Made by a program: the position numbers and the translations under genes
Part shown: in pieces, positions 25,606 to 34,131 of the stretch
How the letters are laid out: the number at the start of each line of letters is the position of its first letter
Numbering within the stretch: the first letter of the stretch is position 1
DNA from: DATBLE01 sp963734065
GTDB lineage: Bacteria; Actinomycetota; Thermoleophilia; Gaiellales; Gaiellaceae
Direction of reading: 5' to 3'
NCBI GenBank assembly: GCA_963734065.1
Contig: CAVTFN010000004.1
Span: forward strand, 248,001-312,000
DNA: 64,000 bases
The notes under the pieces: generated by a model
The model's input: only the letters and a program-made list of their open reading frames with translations
Database searches by the model: none
Told to the model about the DNA's origin: nothing

Positions 25606-27579
25606 CTAGCGCACCCGGACGGTCATTCGCGCCCGTACCCTCGCGCCGTGGCCGTCGTCCGCGGACGCCGCGAGACGCTGGAGGGCCGGCGTGGTGAAGC
25701 GAACCAGGTCGACCCTCGACCTCCCCGTCTCCAGCCGACCGTTCAGCCACCAATGAACGACGACGCGGTCTCGATCCCGGTCGGACACGACCGCGCGATA
25801 CGCGTGGACGCTGCCCAGACGGACCAGCCGGGGGCCGGCAACCCGTAGCGACGGCGGCGTGTCCGGCACGCGCACGGGCCGGCCGGCGGTCGAGAACGAG
25901 GCGCGCCACGGGTCGACCGCGACGGCCTCGTACGTGTACGTCCGATGACCCGGCGGACGATCCCTGCAGCCCGCCGGGTCGGCGCAGACGACCGCGCCCC
26001 CCGGCCGCCTGGTGAACCGCACTCCGGTCACACGCGGATCGGCGTGCAACGAGACGCCGAGCACGACGCCCCGCCGACCTGCCGAGGCTGTCACCGAGAT
26101 CGGCGGCGCCGGCCGCGTGAGGTCGTCGAGGGCGTTCGACATGAACCGCTGCACGCGCGAATCGGCAGGGACAGCCTGGCCTGCAGAGCCGTCCCGAAAC
26201 GCGTCCAGCGCCCAGCTCCACTGGTGCGAGCCGCTGGCGAACACGCGCGCGCCGGAAGGGTCCGTGTAGCGGATCGCGTCCGCGTTCCCGTCCTTGTCCC
26301 CGCCGCGGTCCCGGTGGAAGAAGACGGTCAGCGCATGCGTGCACGACGAGGCGGCGGTCTGATTTCCCGGAATCGTGTCGGACTCCGTGCTGACCAGCCC
26401 GGAGACGACGTCGCCCGCCCTGAACCCCGTCCCGGCCATCCACGGATCGGCGAGCGCCGGCGCCTGCACCGTGTAGTCCCCGGGCGGCCAGTTCAGCACG
26501 GCGCCCTGATGCTGGATCCCGATCAGCGTGCACTCGTAGCGAGGCGGAGTCAGCTCACGAAAGCGGACCGTCTTCAGCGTGGGGTCGGCGATCGGATCGG
26601 AGAAGGACTTGTAGGAGACGATCGTGCGCTCTGCGTCCTCGTACCGGATCTGCCAGTAGGCGGCATTGGCGCCCATGAACGCGAGGTTGGTCCCCGCGTT
26701 CCGGGCGACGTCGAAGGCGTCGAAGATCCGCTTCGTCCAGTACTCGTCGTGGCCGTTGACGAGCACCAGCCGATGGCGCAGAAGTGAGCTCGGGTCGCGA
26801 TCGGTGTCGACATCCGTCTGGTACGAGACGTCGTACCCGCTGCGCTCGAGGAAACGCACTGTCTGGAGCTCCCAGACCAGCGGGCTCTGCCCGCCCTGGA
26901 GCTTCCAGGCGTAGGGGCGGTCGAACGAGACGTGGTTCGCACGCTCGCCGTGCGCGTAGTCGAACTCGTACAGGCTCATGCCGCCCCAGCCGTTGTAGGC
27001 CTGCCACGTGTTGACCGGCACCTGGACGAGGATCGCCGACCGATGCGCCGGCGGCTCGCGCAGGATCACGAAGGTCGTCCACGACTGACCCGACTTCGTC
27101 ACGAAGCGGACCATCAGATAGCCGCTCGTCCAGTCGGACGGGACCGTGAGCTCGTCGGTGACCGGCCAGCCCGCCTCGACCATCCCTCCCGCCCCCGGTG
27201 CCCCGGTCGGCCGTGGCTTGCCTGCGCGCGAGAACGCGCAGTCGGCGGGGATGCAGGTGAGGAGCCGCCCGCCGGCGCCCCCGTACCAGCCGAGCCGGTA
27301 GACCTCGACGCGGTACAGCGACGCCGGCCTGGTGCTGACGTGGAAGTGAAGCGTGTCGCCCGGAAGCGCGCTGACCTCCGAGGCGTACCCGTCGATCGCG
27401 ACGCCGTCGCTGTCGGGCGCCTGCCAGGCGGTGTTCCCGAGGCGGGCATTCTCGGCCTGGATCGGATTGGCAGCGTCCGATGCGACGGAGGCAGGCAGAG
27501 CCCCGCCGGTCGCACATGCGGCGGCGGTGGCGGCCAGCACCACCCGAAACCCGCTCACCCCGTGACCGTATACGAGCAT
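25606..27579 (-). CDS. Secreted N,N-dimethylformamidase beta-subunit-like protein
   Basis: A 657-residue exported protein with a signal peptide (about residues 8-33). Residues from about 60 to 500 resemble the C-terminal domain of the large subunit of N,N-dimethylformamidase: YRLGWYGGAGGR, VNTWQAYNGWGGMSLYE, LVNGHDEYWTKRIFDAFD and FMGANAAYWQIRYE, with clustered His, Asp and Glu that could bind metal. A C-terminal beta-rich region of about 150 residues follows. The actual substrate is unknown; secretion argues against intracellular solvent degradation. Confidence 0.78.
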   Translation of the reverse strand: MLVYGHGVSGFRVVLAATAAACATGGALPASVASDAANPIQAENARLGNTAWQAPDSDGVAIDGYASEVSALPGDTLHFHVSTRPASLYRVEVYRLGWYGGAGGRLLTCIPADCAFSRAGKPRPTGAPGAGGMVEAGWPVTDELTVPSDWTSGYLMVRFVTKSGQSWTTFVILREPPAHRSAILVQVPVNTWQAYNGWGGMSLYEFDYAHGERANHVSFDRPYAWKLQGGQSPLVWELQTVRFLERSGYDVSYQTDVDTDRDPSSLLRHRLVLVNGHDEYWTKRIFDAFDVARNAGTNLAFMGANAAYWQIRYEDAERTIVSYKSFSDPIADPTLKTVRFRELTPPRYECTLIGIQHQGAVLNWPPGDYTVQAPALADPWMAGTGFRAGDVVSGLVSTESDTIPGNQTAASSCTHALTVFFHRDRGGDKDGNADAIRYTDPSGARVFASGSHQWSWALDAFRDGSAGQAVPADSRVQRFMSNALDDLTRPAPPISVTASAGRRGVVLGVSLHADPRVTGVRFTRRPGGAVVCADPAGCRDRPPGHRTYTYEAVAVDPWRASFSTAGRPVRVPDTPPSLRVAGPRLVRLGSVHAYRAVVSDRDRDRVVVHWWLNGRLETGRSRVDLVRFTTPALQRLAASADDGHGARVRARMTVRVR

Positions 27580-27594
27580 CTACATTCTCGACTG

Positions 27595-27987
27595 GTGCGC
27601 CTCTATCTCGTTCGTCACGCCGAGGCTGCGCCCGGTGACCCGGACGATCTCCGCCGCCTGACCTCTGCCGGCCGGGCCGCAGCCCGCGACCTCGGCAGGC
27701 GCCTCGCGGCCGACGGCGCGCAGCCCGCAGCCGTCCTGTCGAGCCCTCTCTTGCGGGCACGCGAGACGGCCGACGAGCTCGCCCGGGAGCTCGACTGCGA
27801 CGTCCAGGCCGACGAGCGGCTGGCGCCGGGCGCAACCGCCGACACGCTTCGCGACGCCGTCGCCGGCCGTGGCGACGAGGTGGTCGTCGTCGGCCACCAG
27901 CCCGACTGCGGCCGGATCGCCGCCGAGCTCAGCGGGGGCGCCGAGCCATCGTTCCCGCCCGCCGGGCTCGTCGTGCTCGAGCTGTGA
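27595..27987 (+). CDS. SixA-like phosphohistidine phosphatase
   Basis: A 130-residue histidine phosphatase of the SixA type: the catalytic LVRHAEAAPGD, SSPLLRARETADEL, and second His in VVVVGHQPDCGRI. The length fits SixA (about 160) at the short end. It likely removes phosphate from phosphohistidine or a small phosphoester. The GTG at 27595 is taken because it directly precedes the core strand. The 3' end overlaps the convergent padR gene by 59 bases. Confidence 0.85.
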   Translation: MRLYLVRHAEAAPGDPDDLRRLTSAGRAAARDLGRRLAADGAQPAAVLSSPLLRARETADELARELDCDVQADERLAPGATADTLRDAVAGRGDEVVVVGHQPDCGRIAAELSGGAEPSFPPAGLVVLEL

Positions 27988-28471
27988 GCTGGCGCTCCTT
28001 CCGCGCGTACCAGTCGCGCATCCACTCCATCAGCTCCAGGCCGTAGTGCAGCGCTTCGGTCGGCGACTCGCGCGGCCCCCAGCCGGTGACGGCCATGTCG
28101 TCGATCCCGCGGAACAGCTCGAGCGTCCGCTCGCACCATTCGCGACGCGCCTGGATGTTGTCGAGCAACTCCTCCTCGGTGAGAAGATCGCCGAAGAAGA
28201 GCTTCAGGAGCGCCTCGTCCCGCATCTCGAAGAGCTGGTGGCCCCGGTCGGTCAGCCACTCATGGAGCACACGCTCGCCCGCCGGCGTGAGTCGGTAGGC
28301 GGTCCGCTTCACGCCGCCCCGCGGGTCCTGCGCCGCCTCGACCAGCCCCGCGGCCGCCAACCGCTTCAGCTCCGGATAGATCTGGCCGTAGCTGGCGCCC
28401 CAGAAGAACCGCGTCGAGATCTCGATCTTCTGCTTGATGTCGTACCCGGTCCGGCTGCCGAGCCGGAGCAT
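27929..28471 (-). CDS. PadR family transcriptional regulator
   Basis: A 180-residue PadR protein with the winged helix (RLGSRTGYDIKQKIEISTRFFW, YPELKRLAAAGLVE, RTAYRLTPAGERVL) and a C-terminal Vir-like helical domain. The true start may be farther upstream: residues LSPTARVILG continue in frame from a CTG, and typical PadR proteins have them, but no ATG or GTG is there. It is divergent from an ABC-2 exporter that it probably represses. Confidence 0.9.
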   Translation of the reverse strand: MLRLGSRTGYDIKQKIEISTRFFWGASYGQIYPELKRLAAAGLVEAAQDPRGGVKRTAYRLTPAGERVLHEWLTDRGHQLFEMRDEALLKLFFGDLLTEEELLDNIQARREWCERTLELFRGIDDMAVTGWGPRESPTEALHYGLELMEWMRDWYARKERQLTARARRARRAGTMARRPR

Positions 28472-28507
28472 TCCGAGGATGACGCGGGCCGTGGGTGACA
28501 GCGACTT

Positions 28508-28526
28508 ATGTATCTGGTAGATATAT
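28508..28526. promoter_or_regulatory. Candidate PadR operator
   Basis: ATGTATCTGGTAGATATAT is a near-perfect 19-base palindrome (one mismatched pair) in the gap between padR and the ABC ATPase. PadR regulators bind AT-rich dyads of the ATGT-N-ACAT kind, and the AT content here contrasts with the GC-rich surroundings. The palindrome covers the upstream ATG at 28508, supporting the ATPase start at the GTG at 28532. Confidence 0.6.
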
Positions 28527-28531
28527 CACCC

Positions 28532-29380
28532 GTGGCGGCGGTCTCGGTCAGCGGCTTGCAGAAGTCGTACGGCTCGTACGAGGCGCTGCGCGGCGTCGAC
28601 TTCGAGATCGCGGCGGGCGAGGTCTTCGGCCTGCTCGGCCCGAACGGCGCGGGCAAGACGACCACGGTCGAGATCCTCGAGGGCTACCGCAAGCGCGACG
28701 GCGGGGCAGTCGCGGTGCTCGGAGAGGACCCGCAACGGGCGGGCCTCGAATGGCGCGAGCGAATCGGGATCGTGCTCCAGTCGTCGTCGCTGTACCCCAA
28801 CCTCACTGTGGCCGAGAGCCTCGCGCTGTTCGGGGGGTACTACCGCGCGCCCCTCGACGTCGACCGGGTCATCGCCCTGATCGGCCTGGAGGAGAAGCGC
28901 GACGCGAGGGCGCGCACGCTTTCCGGCGGCCAGAAGCGGCGGCTCGACCTCGGCCTCGGCCTGATCGGCGACCCCGACGTGCTATTCCTCGACGAGCCGA
29001 CCACCGGCTTCGACCCGGCCGCCCGGCGCGCCGCCTGGGACGTGATCCGCTCCCTCCGCTCGCTCGGCAAGACGATCCTGCTGACCACGCACTACCTCGA
29101 CGAGGCCGAGAGCCTTGCCGATCGAGTCGCCGTCCTGCGCGAAGGCCGCATCGTGGCGATCGGCCGTCCCGAGGACCTGACCGGCTCCGCGCCTGCGACC
29201 GAGATCCGTTATCGCCGCGACGGCGAGGACCTGGTCGTCTCGACCCACCAGCCGACCCAGGTGCTGCACGAGCTCACGTCGGCCGCGCTCGCCGAGGGCC
29301 GTGAGCTGGAGAACCTGAGCGTCCGCCGGCCCACGCTCGAAGAGATCTACCTCGCCCTCACGGAGGACGAGCCGAAGTGA
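28532..29380 (+). CDS. ABC transporter ATP-binding protein (ABC-2 exporter type)
   Basis: A 282-residue ABC ATPase with Walker A LLGPNGAGKTTTV, signature LSGGQKRRLDLGL, Walker B VLFLDEPTTGFDPAARR and switch LTTHYLDEAESLADR, the DrrA/CcmA type. A GTG at 28532 is preferred over the ATG at 28508, which lies within the candidate PadR operator. It pairs with the membrane gene downstream, overlapping by four bases, and is likely a drug or lipid exporter under PadR control. Confidence 0.9.
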   Translation: MAAVSVSGLQKSYGSYEALRGVDFEIAAGEVFGLLGPNGAGKTTTVEILEGYRKRDGGAVAVLGEDPQRAGLEWRERIGIVLQSSSLYPNLTVAESLALFGGYYRAPLDVDRVIALIGLEEKRDARARTLSGGQKRRLDLGLGLIGDPDVLFLDEPTTGFDPAARRAAWDVIRSLRSLGKTILLTTHYLDEAESLADRVAVLREGRIVAIGRPEDLTGSAPATEIRYRRDGEDLVVSTHQPTQVLHELTSAALAEGRELENLSVRRPTLEEIYLALTEDEPK

Positions 29381-30138
29381 TGCGCCTCTTCCCGCACCAG
29401 CTGCGCGGCGAGCAGCGCCTCTACTGGCGCAGCCGCGAGCTCGCGTTCTTCACCTTTCTCTTCCCCCTGATCATCTTCGTGCTGCTCGGCTCGGTCTACG
29501 GCGACGACACGATCAAGAAGGAACACGGCGTGAAGGCGTCGGCCTACCTGCTGGCGGGGATCCTCGGCTACGGCCTCGTCTCGACCGCGTTCGCGGGCCT
29601 GGCGATCGTGCTCGTCATCCGACGCGAGACCGGCGTGCTCAAGCGCCTGCGCGGAACTCCGCTCCCGCCGGCCACCTACCTCGGTTCGGTGATCGCCTCG
29701 ACCGTGATCGTCTACTCGATCGAGTCGGTCGTGCTGATCGTGGCCGCACGGCTGCTCTACGACGTTCCGTTCCCGCACGAGTGGCCGTCGGTGATCCTCG
29801 CGATCCTGTTCGGGACGCTGTCCTTCGCGGCGATGGGCTTCGCCGTCACCGGGCTGATCCGGTCGGACGAGGGCGCGTCCGCAGTCGTGAACGCGATCTA
29901 CCTGCCCGTCGCCTTCCTCGCCGGCTCGTTCTGGACGGCGCAGTCGTTCCCGCACTTCCTCGAGGTGATCTCCGAGATCCTCCCGCTGACGCACTTCATC
30001 CGGCTGATGCGCAACATCGTGCTCCTGCACCAGCCGATCTGGGACAACTGGGAGCAGATAGCGGTCATCGCCGCGTGGGGGCTGGCCGGGCTGATCCTGT
30101 CGGCACGCTACTTCCGCTGGGAGCCGCGGGAAAGCTAG
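29377..30138 (+). CDS. ABC-2 type transporter permease
   Basis: A 253-residue membrane protein with six predicted helices of the ABC-2 (DrrB-like) family: LFPLIIFVLLGSVYGDD, RRETGVLKRLRGTPLPPATYL and the C-terminal LPLTHFIRLMRNIVL. It forms the channel of an export system with the preceding ATPase. The substrate cannot be deduced. Confidence 0.9.
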   Translation: MMRLFPHQLRGEQRLYWRSRELAFFTFLFPLIIFVLLGSVYGDDTIKKEHGVKASAYLLAGILGYGLVSTAFAGLAIVLVIRRETGVLKRLRGTPLPPATYLGSVIASTVIVYSIESVVLIVAARLLYDVPFPHEWPSVILAILFGTLSFAAMGFAVTGLIRSDEGASAVVNAIYLPVAFLAGSFWTAQSFPHFLEVISEILPLTHFIRLMRNIVLLHQPIWDNWEQIAVIAAWGLAGLILSARYFRWEPRES

Positions 30139-30239
30139 CTAGGCCCGCGACGCGGGCCGATCCGTCAGGCCTCTGACCCGAAGAGCTAGGCTGCTCGGCC
30201 CGCCACGCGGGCCGGATCCGCTAGGGCTCTGACCCGAAG
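30138..30239. repeat. Tandem pair of imperfect hairpin repeats between convergent genes
   Basis: Two related units of about 46 bases (30138-30183 and 30193-30239) each contain a hairpin (GGCCCGCGACGCGGGCC at 30142-30158 and GGCCCGCCACGCGGGCC at 30197-30213) and end in CTCTGACCCGAAG. They separate the ABC permease from the convergent aminotransferase and look like duplicated bidirectional terminators. Confidence 0.65.
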
Positions 30240-30264
30240 GGGCAGAGGCCGCCTGTTTAGGCTT

Positions 30265-31653
30265 TCAGGCGCGAGCCGCTGCCGGCTTCTTCCGGCCCGC
30301 CCGCGCCGCCCGCAGCGCGAAGCTCGTCATCGACCGTCCCAGCTTCTGCGCCTCGCCGACGACCTCGTCGAGCGCGCGTGCGAACCATTCGACGTCCTCC
30401 TCCGTGATCGTCAGCGGCGGGAGGCCCTTGACCACGTTCACCCGGTGCCCCGCCACCTGACTGAGGATCCGGTGGTCGGTGAAGAGCGGGACGACGACGA
30501 GCTGGGCGAAGATCCCCGGCTGCATCTTCTCGAGCATGCGCCAGGTCGTCCTGCCCTTGTCCGGCTCACCGAACTCGATCGCCCACATCAGGCCGAGCCC
30601 GCGCACGTCCTTGACCACCTCGTAGCGCTCGACCAGCGGCCGCGTCCGCGCCAGCAGCAGCTCGCCCAGGCGGGCGGACGCGCCGACGAGGTCGCGATCG
30701 TCGAGCTCGCGCAGCGTCGCCAGCCCGGCGACCGTCGCGTAGTCGTTCGGCGCGAAGGTCGAGCCGTGGCTGAACGCGTGCTCGAGCGAGTCGAAGACCG
30801 CGTCGTAGACCGCGTCGCTCATCAGCAGCGCGCCGACCGGTACATAGCCGCCGGAGAGCGACTTCGCCACCGGCATCAGGTCGGGCTCGAGCCCCCAGTG
30901 CTCGCCGGCGAAGAGCCGGCCGGTGCGGCCGAATCCCGTCTGCACCTCGTCCAGGCAGAAGAGCGTCCCGTAGCGGCGGCACAGCTCCTGCGCCCCCGCC
31001 AGGTAGCCGTCGGAGGGGAGGATCACGCCCTTGCCGAGAATCGGCTCGACCACGAAGAGGGCAACGTCCTCCCGCTGCAGCTCGGCCTCCAGCGCCTCGA
31101 GGTCGTCGAACGGCACGCGCACGACTCCCGGCAGGTAGGGGCCGAAGCGTTCGGTGAACGCTGCCTCGCCGTTGACGGAGAGCGAGCCGAGCGTGAGGCC
31201 GTGGAAGGCGTGCTCGACGCACACGATGCGGTCGCGCCTGGTCGCCGCGCGGCCGAGCTTGATCGCCGCCTCCACCGCCTCGGTGCCGCTGTTCGTGAAG
31301 AGCGCCTTGCCGATCGAGGCAGGCGCGCGGCGGACGAGCTCCTCTGCGAGCAGCGGCGTCACGGGCGAGACGCCCATCTGCGGCGCGTTCGGCGTCTGCA
31401 GCTCCATCGCCTCGGCCAGCCACTCGCGGACGCGGGGGTTGTTCCGCCCGACGTTGAACATGCCGAAGCCGCCGAGCCAGTCGAGGTAGCGCTCGCCCGC
31501 GGCGTCGTACAGGTAGGCGCCCTCGGTGCGCGCCCAGTCGCGGTCGAACCCGATCGTCCGCAGCACGCGGACCATCTGCGGGTTGACGTACTCGGCGTGC
31601 AGATCGAGCGCCTCGCCGGCCCGCGACTGCAGGAGGTCCCGAAGCTCGCCCAC
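30265..31653 (-). CDS. Class III aminotransferase (putrescine/ornithine-type)
   Basis: A 462-residue PLP enzyme with ALFTNSGTEAVEAAIKLGR, HAFHGLTLGSLS, CLDEVQTGFGRTGRLFAGEHW and the Schiff-base lysine in PVAKSLSGGYVPVG. The pattern is closest to putrescine and other omega-amino-group aminotransferases. The tail (RAARAGRKKPAAARA) is basic and low-complexity. The substrate is likely a diamine or omega-amino acid, but this is not certain. It is divergent from the cupin gene. Confidence 0.88.
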   Translation of the reverse strand: MGELRDLLQSRAGEALDLHAEYVNPQMVRVLRTIGFDRDWARTEGAYLYDAAGERYLDWLGGFGMFNVGRNNPRVREWLAEAMELQTPNAPQMGVSPVTPLLAEELVRRAPASIGKALFTNSGTEAVEAAIKLGRAATRRDRIVCVEHAFHGLTLGSLSVNGEAAFTERFGPYLPGVVRVPFDDLEALEAELQREDVALFVVEPILGKGVILPSDGYLAGAQELCRRYGTLFCLDEVQTGFGRTGRLFAGEHWGLEPDLMPVAKSLSGGYVPVGALLMSDAVYDAVFDSLEHAFSHGSTFAPNDYATVAGLATLRELDDRDLVGASARLGELLLARTRPLVERYEVVKDVRGLGLMWAIEFGEPDKGRTTWRMLEKMQPGIFAQLVVVPLFTDHRILSQVAGHRVNVVKGLPPLTITEEDVEWFARALDEVVGEAQKLGRSMTSFALRAARAGRKKPAAARA

Positions 31654-31753
31654 GGGCGAAGGGTACTAGGGCGCGTCAGACCAACCGGGTCAGATCGCCG
31701 AGGCGAGAACGGCGTTACGCAAGGCGACGCGCGCCAGGCCGGGAGCAGCGAAG

Positions 31754-32200
31754 ATGTCGAGCATGACTGCGGAAGAGATCAGGATCGGGGAGCTGGTGAT
31801 CAGGTTCCTGCTCGAAGGAGACGAGTCCGGTGGGACCGCCGCCCTGTTCGAGTTCAGCGTGCCTTCGCGCGCTAGGGTGCCGGTCGCGCACAGCCACGAC
31901 GCGTACGAGGAGACCGTCTACGGCCTCGAAGGGACGCTGAGCTGGACGGTCGACGGCGACCGGCACGAGGTCGGGCCGGGCGAGGTGCTCTGTATCCGGC
32001 GCGGCGCTGTCCACCGGTTCGAGAACGAGGGCGAGGTCGACGCGCGGGTGCTCGCCGTGGTCACGCCGGGCCTCCTCGGTCCGGACTATTTCCGCGAGAT
32101 CGCCGCCGTCGTGGAAGAGGCCAAAGCTGCCGGCGGCCCGCCGGACCCTGCCCGCCTCGGCGAGGTGATGCTCCGCCACGGGCTGACGCCGGCGCCGTAG
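31754..32200 (+). CDS. Cupin domain protein
   Basis: A 148-residue single cupin. The metal-ligand motif is recognisable as HSHDAYEETVYGLEGTLSWTV, with the second motif PGEVLCIRRGAVHRFEN. Such small cupins act as dioxygenases, isomerases or sensors. It stands alone between two minus-strand genes, separated by 99 bases from the divergent aminotransferase. An ATG nine bases later is an alternative start. Confidence 0.85.
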   Translation: MSSMTAEEIRIGELVIRFLLEGDESGGTAALFEFSVPSRARVPVAHSHDAYEETVYGLEGTLSWTVDGDRHEVGPGEVLCIRRGAVHRFENEGEVDARVLAVVTPGLLGPDYFREIAAVVEEAKAAGGPPDPARLGEVMLRHGLTPAP

Positions 32201-32206
32201 CTCGCG

Positions 32207-32527
32207 CTACTCGAGGTCGAGCTCGTGCTCGGCCTGTTCCCCGCTCTCGACGATGTCGCCGTCCGTGAAGAGGATCGCCTGGAGCGCAGTCCGCCACTTC
32301 GGCGTACAGCGCAACAGGAACTCGAGGTCCATGCCGAAGTGCTTGAACTCCTCGAGTTGCGCGTTGGCCATGATCGCCCGCGCCTGGGGATCCGGCTCCA
32401 GCGACATGCGCTGCTCGTACCAGCCGATCGCTTCGGCCTCCTCCGTCAGCGACGCGATCATCCGGGCAAAGGTGCGAGTCTCGGCGCTGAGCTCGTCCGC
32501 GGGCTCGTGGTACTGCTCGAAGCCCAT
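32207..32527 (-). CDS. Encapsulated-ferritin-type (EncFtn) ferroxidase-like protein
   Basis: A 106-residue protein matching the EncFtn family. With an offset of two residues it keeps the ferroxidase residues known from the Rhodospirillum rubrum protein: Glu30, Glu60, His63, the entry residues Glu29 and Glu32, and Trp36/Tyr37 (EEAEAIGWYEQR and EEFKHFGMDLEFLL). EncFtn normally oxidises Fe(II) as a decamer inside an encapsulin shell. Here no encapsulin gene is nearby, and the acidic C terminus (QAEHELDLE) does not resemble a cargo-loading peptide. It lies two bases after the flavoenzyme gene. Confidence 0.85.
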   Translation of the reverse strand: MGFEQYHEPADELSAETRTFARMIASLTEEAEAIGWYEQRMSLEPDPQARAIMANAQLEEFKHFGMDLEFLLRCTPKWRTALQAILFTDGDIVESGEQAEHELDLE

Positions 32528-32529
32528 CG

Positions 32530-34131
32530 CTACTGCCCGTTCCGCATCGACGCGGGCCAGAAGCCCTGCTTGCCGGGCGAGAGGATCCCGTTCGGGTCGA
32601 CTGCGTCCTTGATCGTCTCCACGAAGCGACGATATGCGTGGTCGTTGAACGAGTACTGCTCCTGCGCCAGGTCCATGAAGTCGAGGTGCGCGCGGTACTC
32701 GCCGTAGCCGTACTGCGCCGCCTCGCGAACGAGTAGCTTCGACGTGTCGTAGGCGCGGCGGGTCTGCCCCTCGTCCTTCGTGTCGAAGATGACCATGGTC
32801 ACGTGGATGAAGCTCCGCGAGTTGGTCGGGATCAGGACGGCCGCGTAGTCGAGCTTCGCCTCCTTCTGGACAAGCCCGCGGATGACGTCGCGCATCTCGA
32901 CGGCGTCCTTGCCGGTCAGTCGGCCGACCGGCGAGAAGCCGATGTGCCCGCCCTCCTCGCCGCCGTACCAGCCGGTCATCTGGTTGATGTCCAGATTCGG
33001 CACCCCCGCCTGGACGCGGTCGAACGGGTGCTCGAGCTTCTCCATGTCCTCGGGCGCGCATTTCGAGCCCCAGACCTCGACGCCCGGGATCGCCTCGAAC
33101 GCGGCCTTGACCTTGGCGAAGCGGTGGTCGACGACCGCGTCGTCGCCGTAGAGGGCGAACCGCATCAGCCAGCGGCCGATGTCGAGCTCCTTCGCCATGT
33201 GGTCGATCGCCTCCTCGGGCATCGGGTCCTCGCCCTGGTACCAGGGCGCACGGTTCGAGATCACCGACGCCATCGCGACCGAGTTCCAGATCTGCGGCAC
33301 GTTCTCGATCGTCCGGTCCAGCATCAGCCGGCGCAGCGTGTCGACGATCGGCCCGAGGTCATCGTCCTTCCAGGCGCGGAGCCAGAGCGGCATGTAGCAC
33401 TCCGGCCAGGGCATCAACCACACGCCGAGCTTGGTGACGATCCCGAAGTTCGACTGCATGAACAGCTGGTCGAGCGTCGGGCCGAGGCTGCGCTTGTAGA
33501 CGTGCCAGGACCGGTTGTCCGGCATCGCGCCCATGCCGGTGCGCAGCACCTCGCCGTTGGCGAGCACGACCTCCATCCCGCAGTAGGCGGCCATGTCCTG
33601 GGCCTGCGGGAGGTAGGTGGCTCCGTTCTCGAGGAAGTTGCTGATCACCCCGCCCCACCCCAGGTCGGGGATCGAGACCATCAGCTTGTGGCCGCCCGCC
33701 TTGATCGCGTCGTGGAGGTCGAACCAGCGCACGCCCGGCTCGACCACGCAGTAGGCGAGCTCCTCGTCGATCTCGAGCACCCTGTCCATGTTCCGCAGCG
33801 AGACGATCACCGAGCCGTCGAGGCGGGGTGCCGGCCCGCCGTAGCCGTTGTTCATCCCGCGGCTGTGCGTCCAGAGCGGGACCCGCCGCTCGTTGGCGAC
33901 CCGGACGACCGCCTGCACCTCCTCGACGGTGGTCGGCATCACGATCGCCGACGCGGAGTAGTCGGTCCACGCCTCGTACTGGAACGGGTCGCGGAACCCG
34001 AGCAGGTCTTCCTCGGCGCGCAGGACCTTGTCGGAGCCGATCGCGGACTCGAAGTGCTCGACCGCGGCGGCGAACTCGTCCTCGGAGACGCCGGGCGGGA
34101 GCCGGACTGGAGCGCTCTGCTGGGTGGCCAT
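32530..34131 (-). CDS. Vanillyl-alcohol-oxidase/4-cresol-dehydrogenase-like flavoprotein
   Basis: A 533-residue FAD-linked oxidase of the VAO/PCMH superfamily that resembles fungal vanillyl-alcohol oxidase along its length: NNGYGGPAPRLDGS, LAYCVVEPGVRW, GMEVVLANGEVLRTGMGAMPD, IVTKLGVWLMPWP, GGHIGFSPVGRLTGKDA and VDPNGILSPGKQGFWP. The His in GGHIGFSP (about residue 396) fits the position for covalent flavin attachment, and Tyr-Arg in GEYRAHLDFMD matches the phenol-binding pair. It probably oxidises a para-substituted phenol. No cytochrome partner gene is seen. Confidence 0.87.
   Translation of the reverse strand: MATQQSAPVRLPPGVSEDEFAAAVEHFESAIGSDKVLRAEEDLLGFRDPFQYEAWTDYSASAIVMPTTVEEVQAVVRVANERRVPLWTHSRGMNNGYGGPAPRLDGSVIVSLRNMDRVLEIDEELAYCVVEPGVRWFDLHDAIKAGGHKLMVSIPDLGWGGVISNFLENGATYLPQAQDMAAYCGMEVVLANGEVLRTGMGAMPDNRSWHVYKRSLGPTLDQLFMQSNFGIVTKLGVWLMPWPECYMPLWLRAWKDDDLGPIVDTLRRLMLDRTIENVPQIWNSVAMASVISNRAPWYQGEDPMPEEAIDHMAKELDIGRWLMRFALYGDDAVVDHRFAKVKAAFEAIPGVEVWGSKCAPEDMEKLEHPFDRVQAGVPNLDINQMTGWYGGEEGGHIGFSPVGRLTGKDAVEMRDVIRGLVQKEAKLDYAAVLIPTNSRSFIHVTMVIFDTKDEGQTRRAYDTSKLLVREAAQYGYGEYRAHLDFMDLAQEQYSFNDHAYRRFVETIKDAVDPNGILSPGKQGFWPASMRNGQ

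Noticed and set aside
32207..34131. A complete encapsulin nanocompartment locus
   Set aside because: No encapsulin (HK97-fold) gene is found on either strand around the EncFtn-like gene, so only the ferritin-like part can be claimed.
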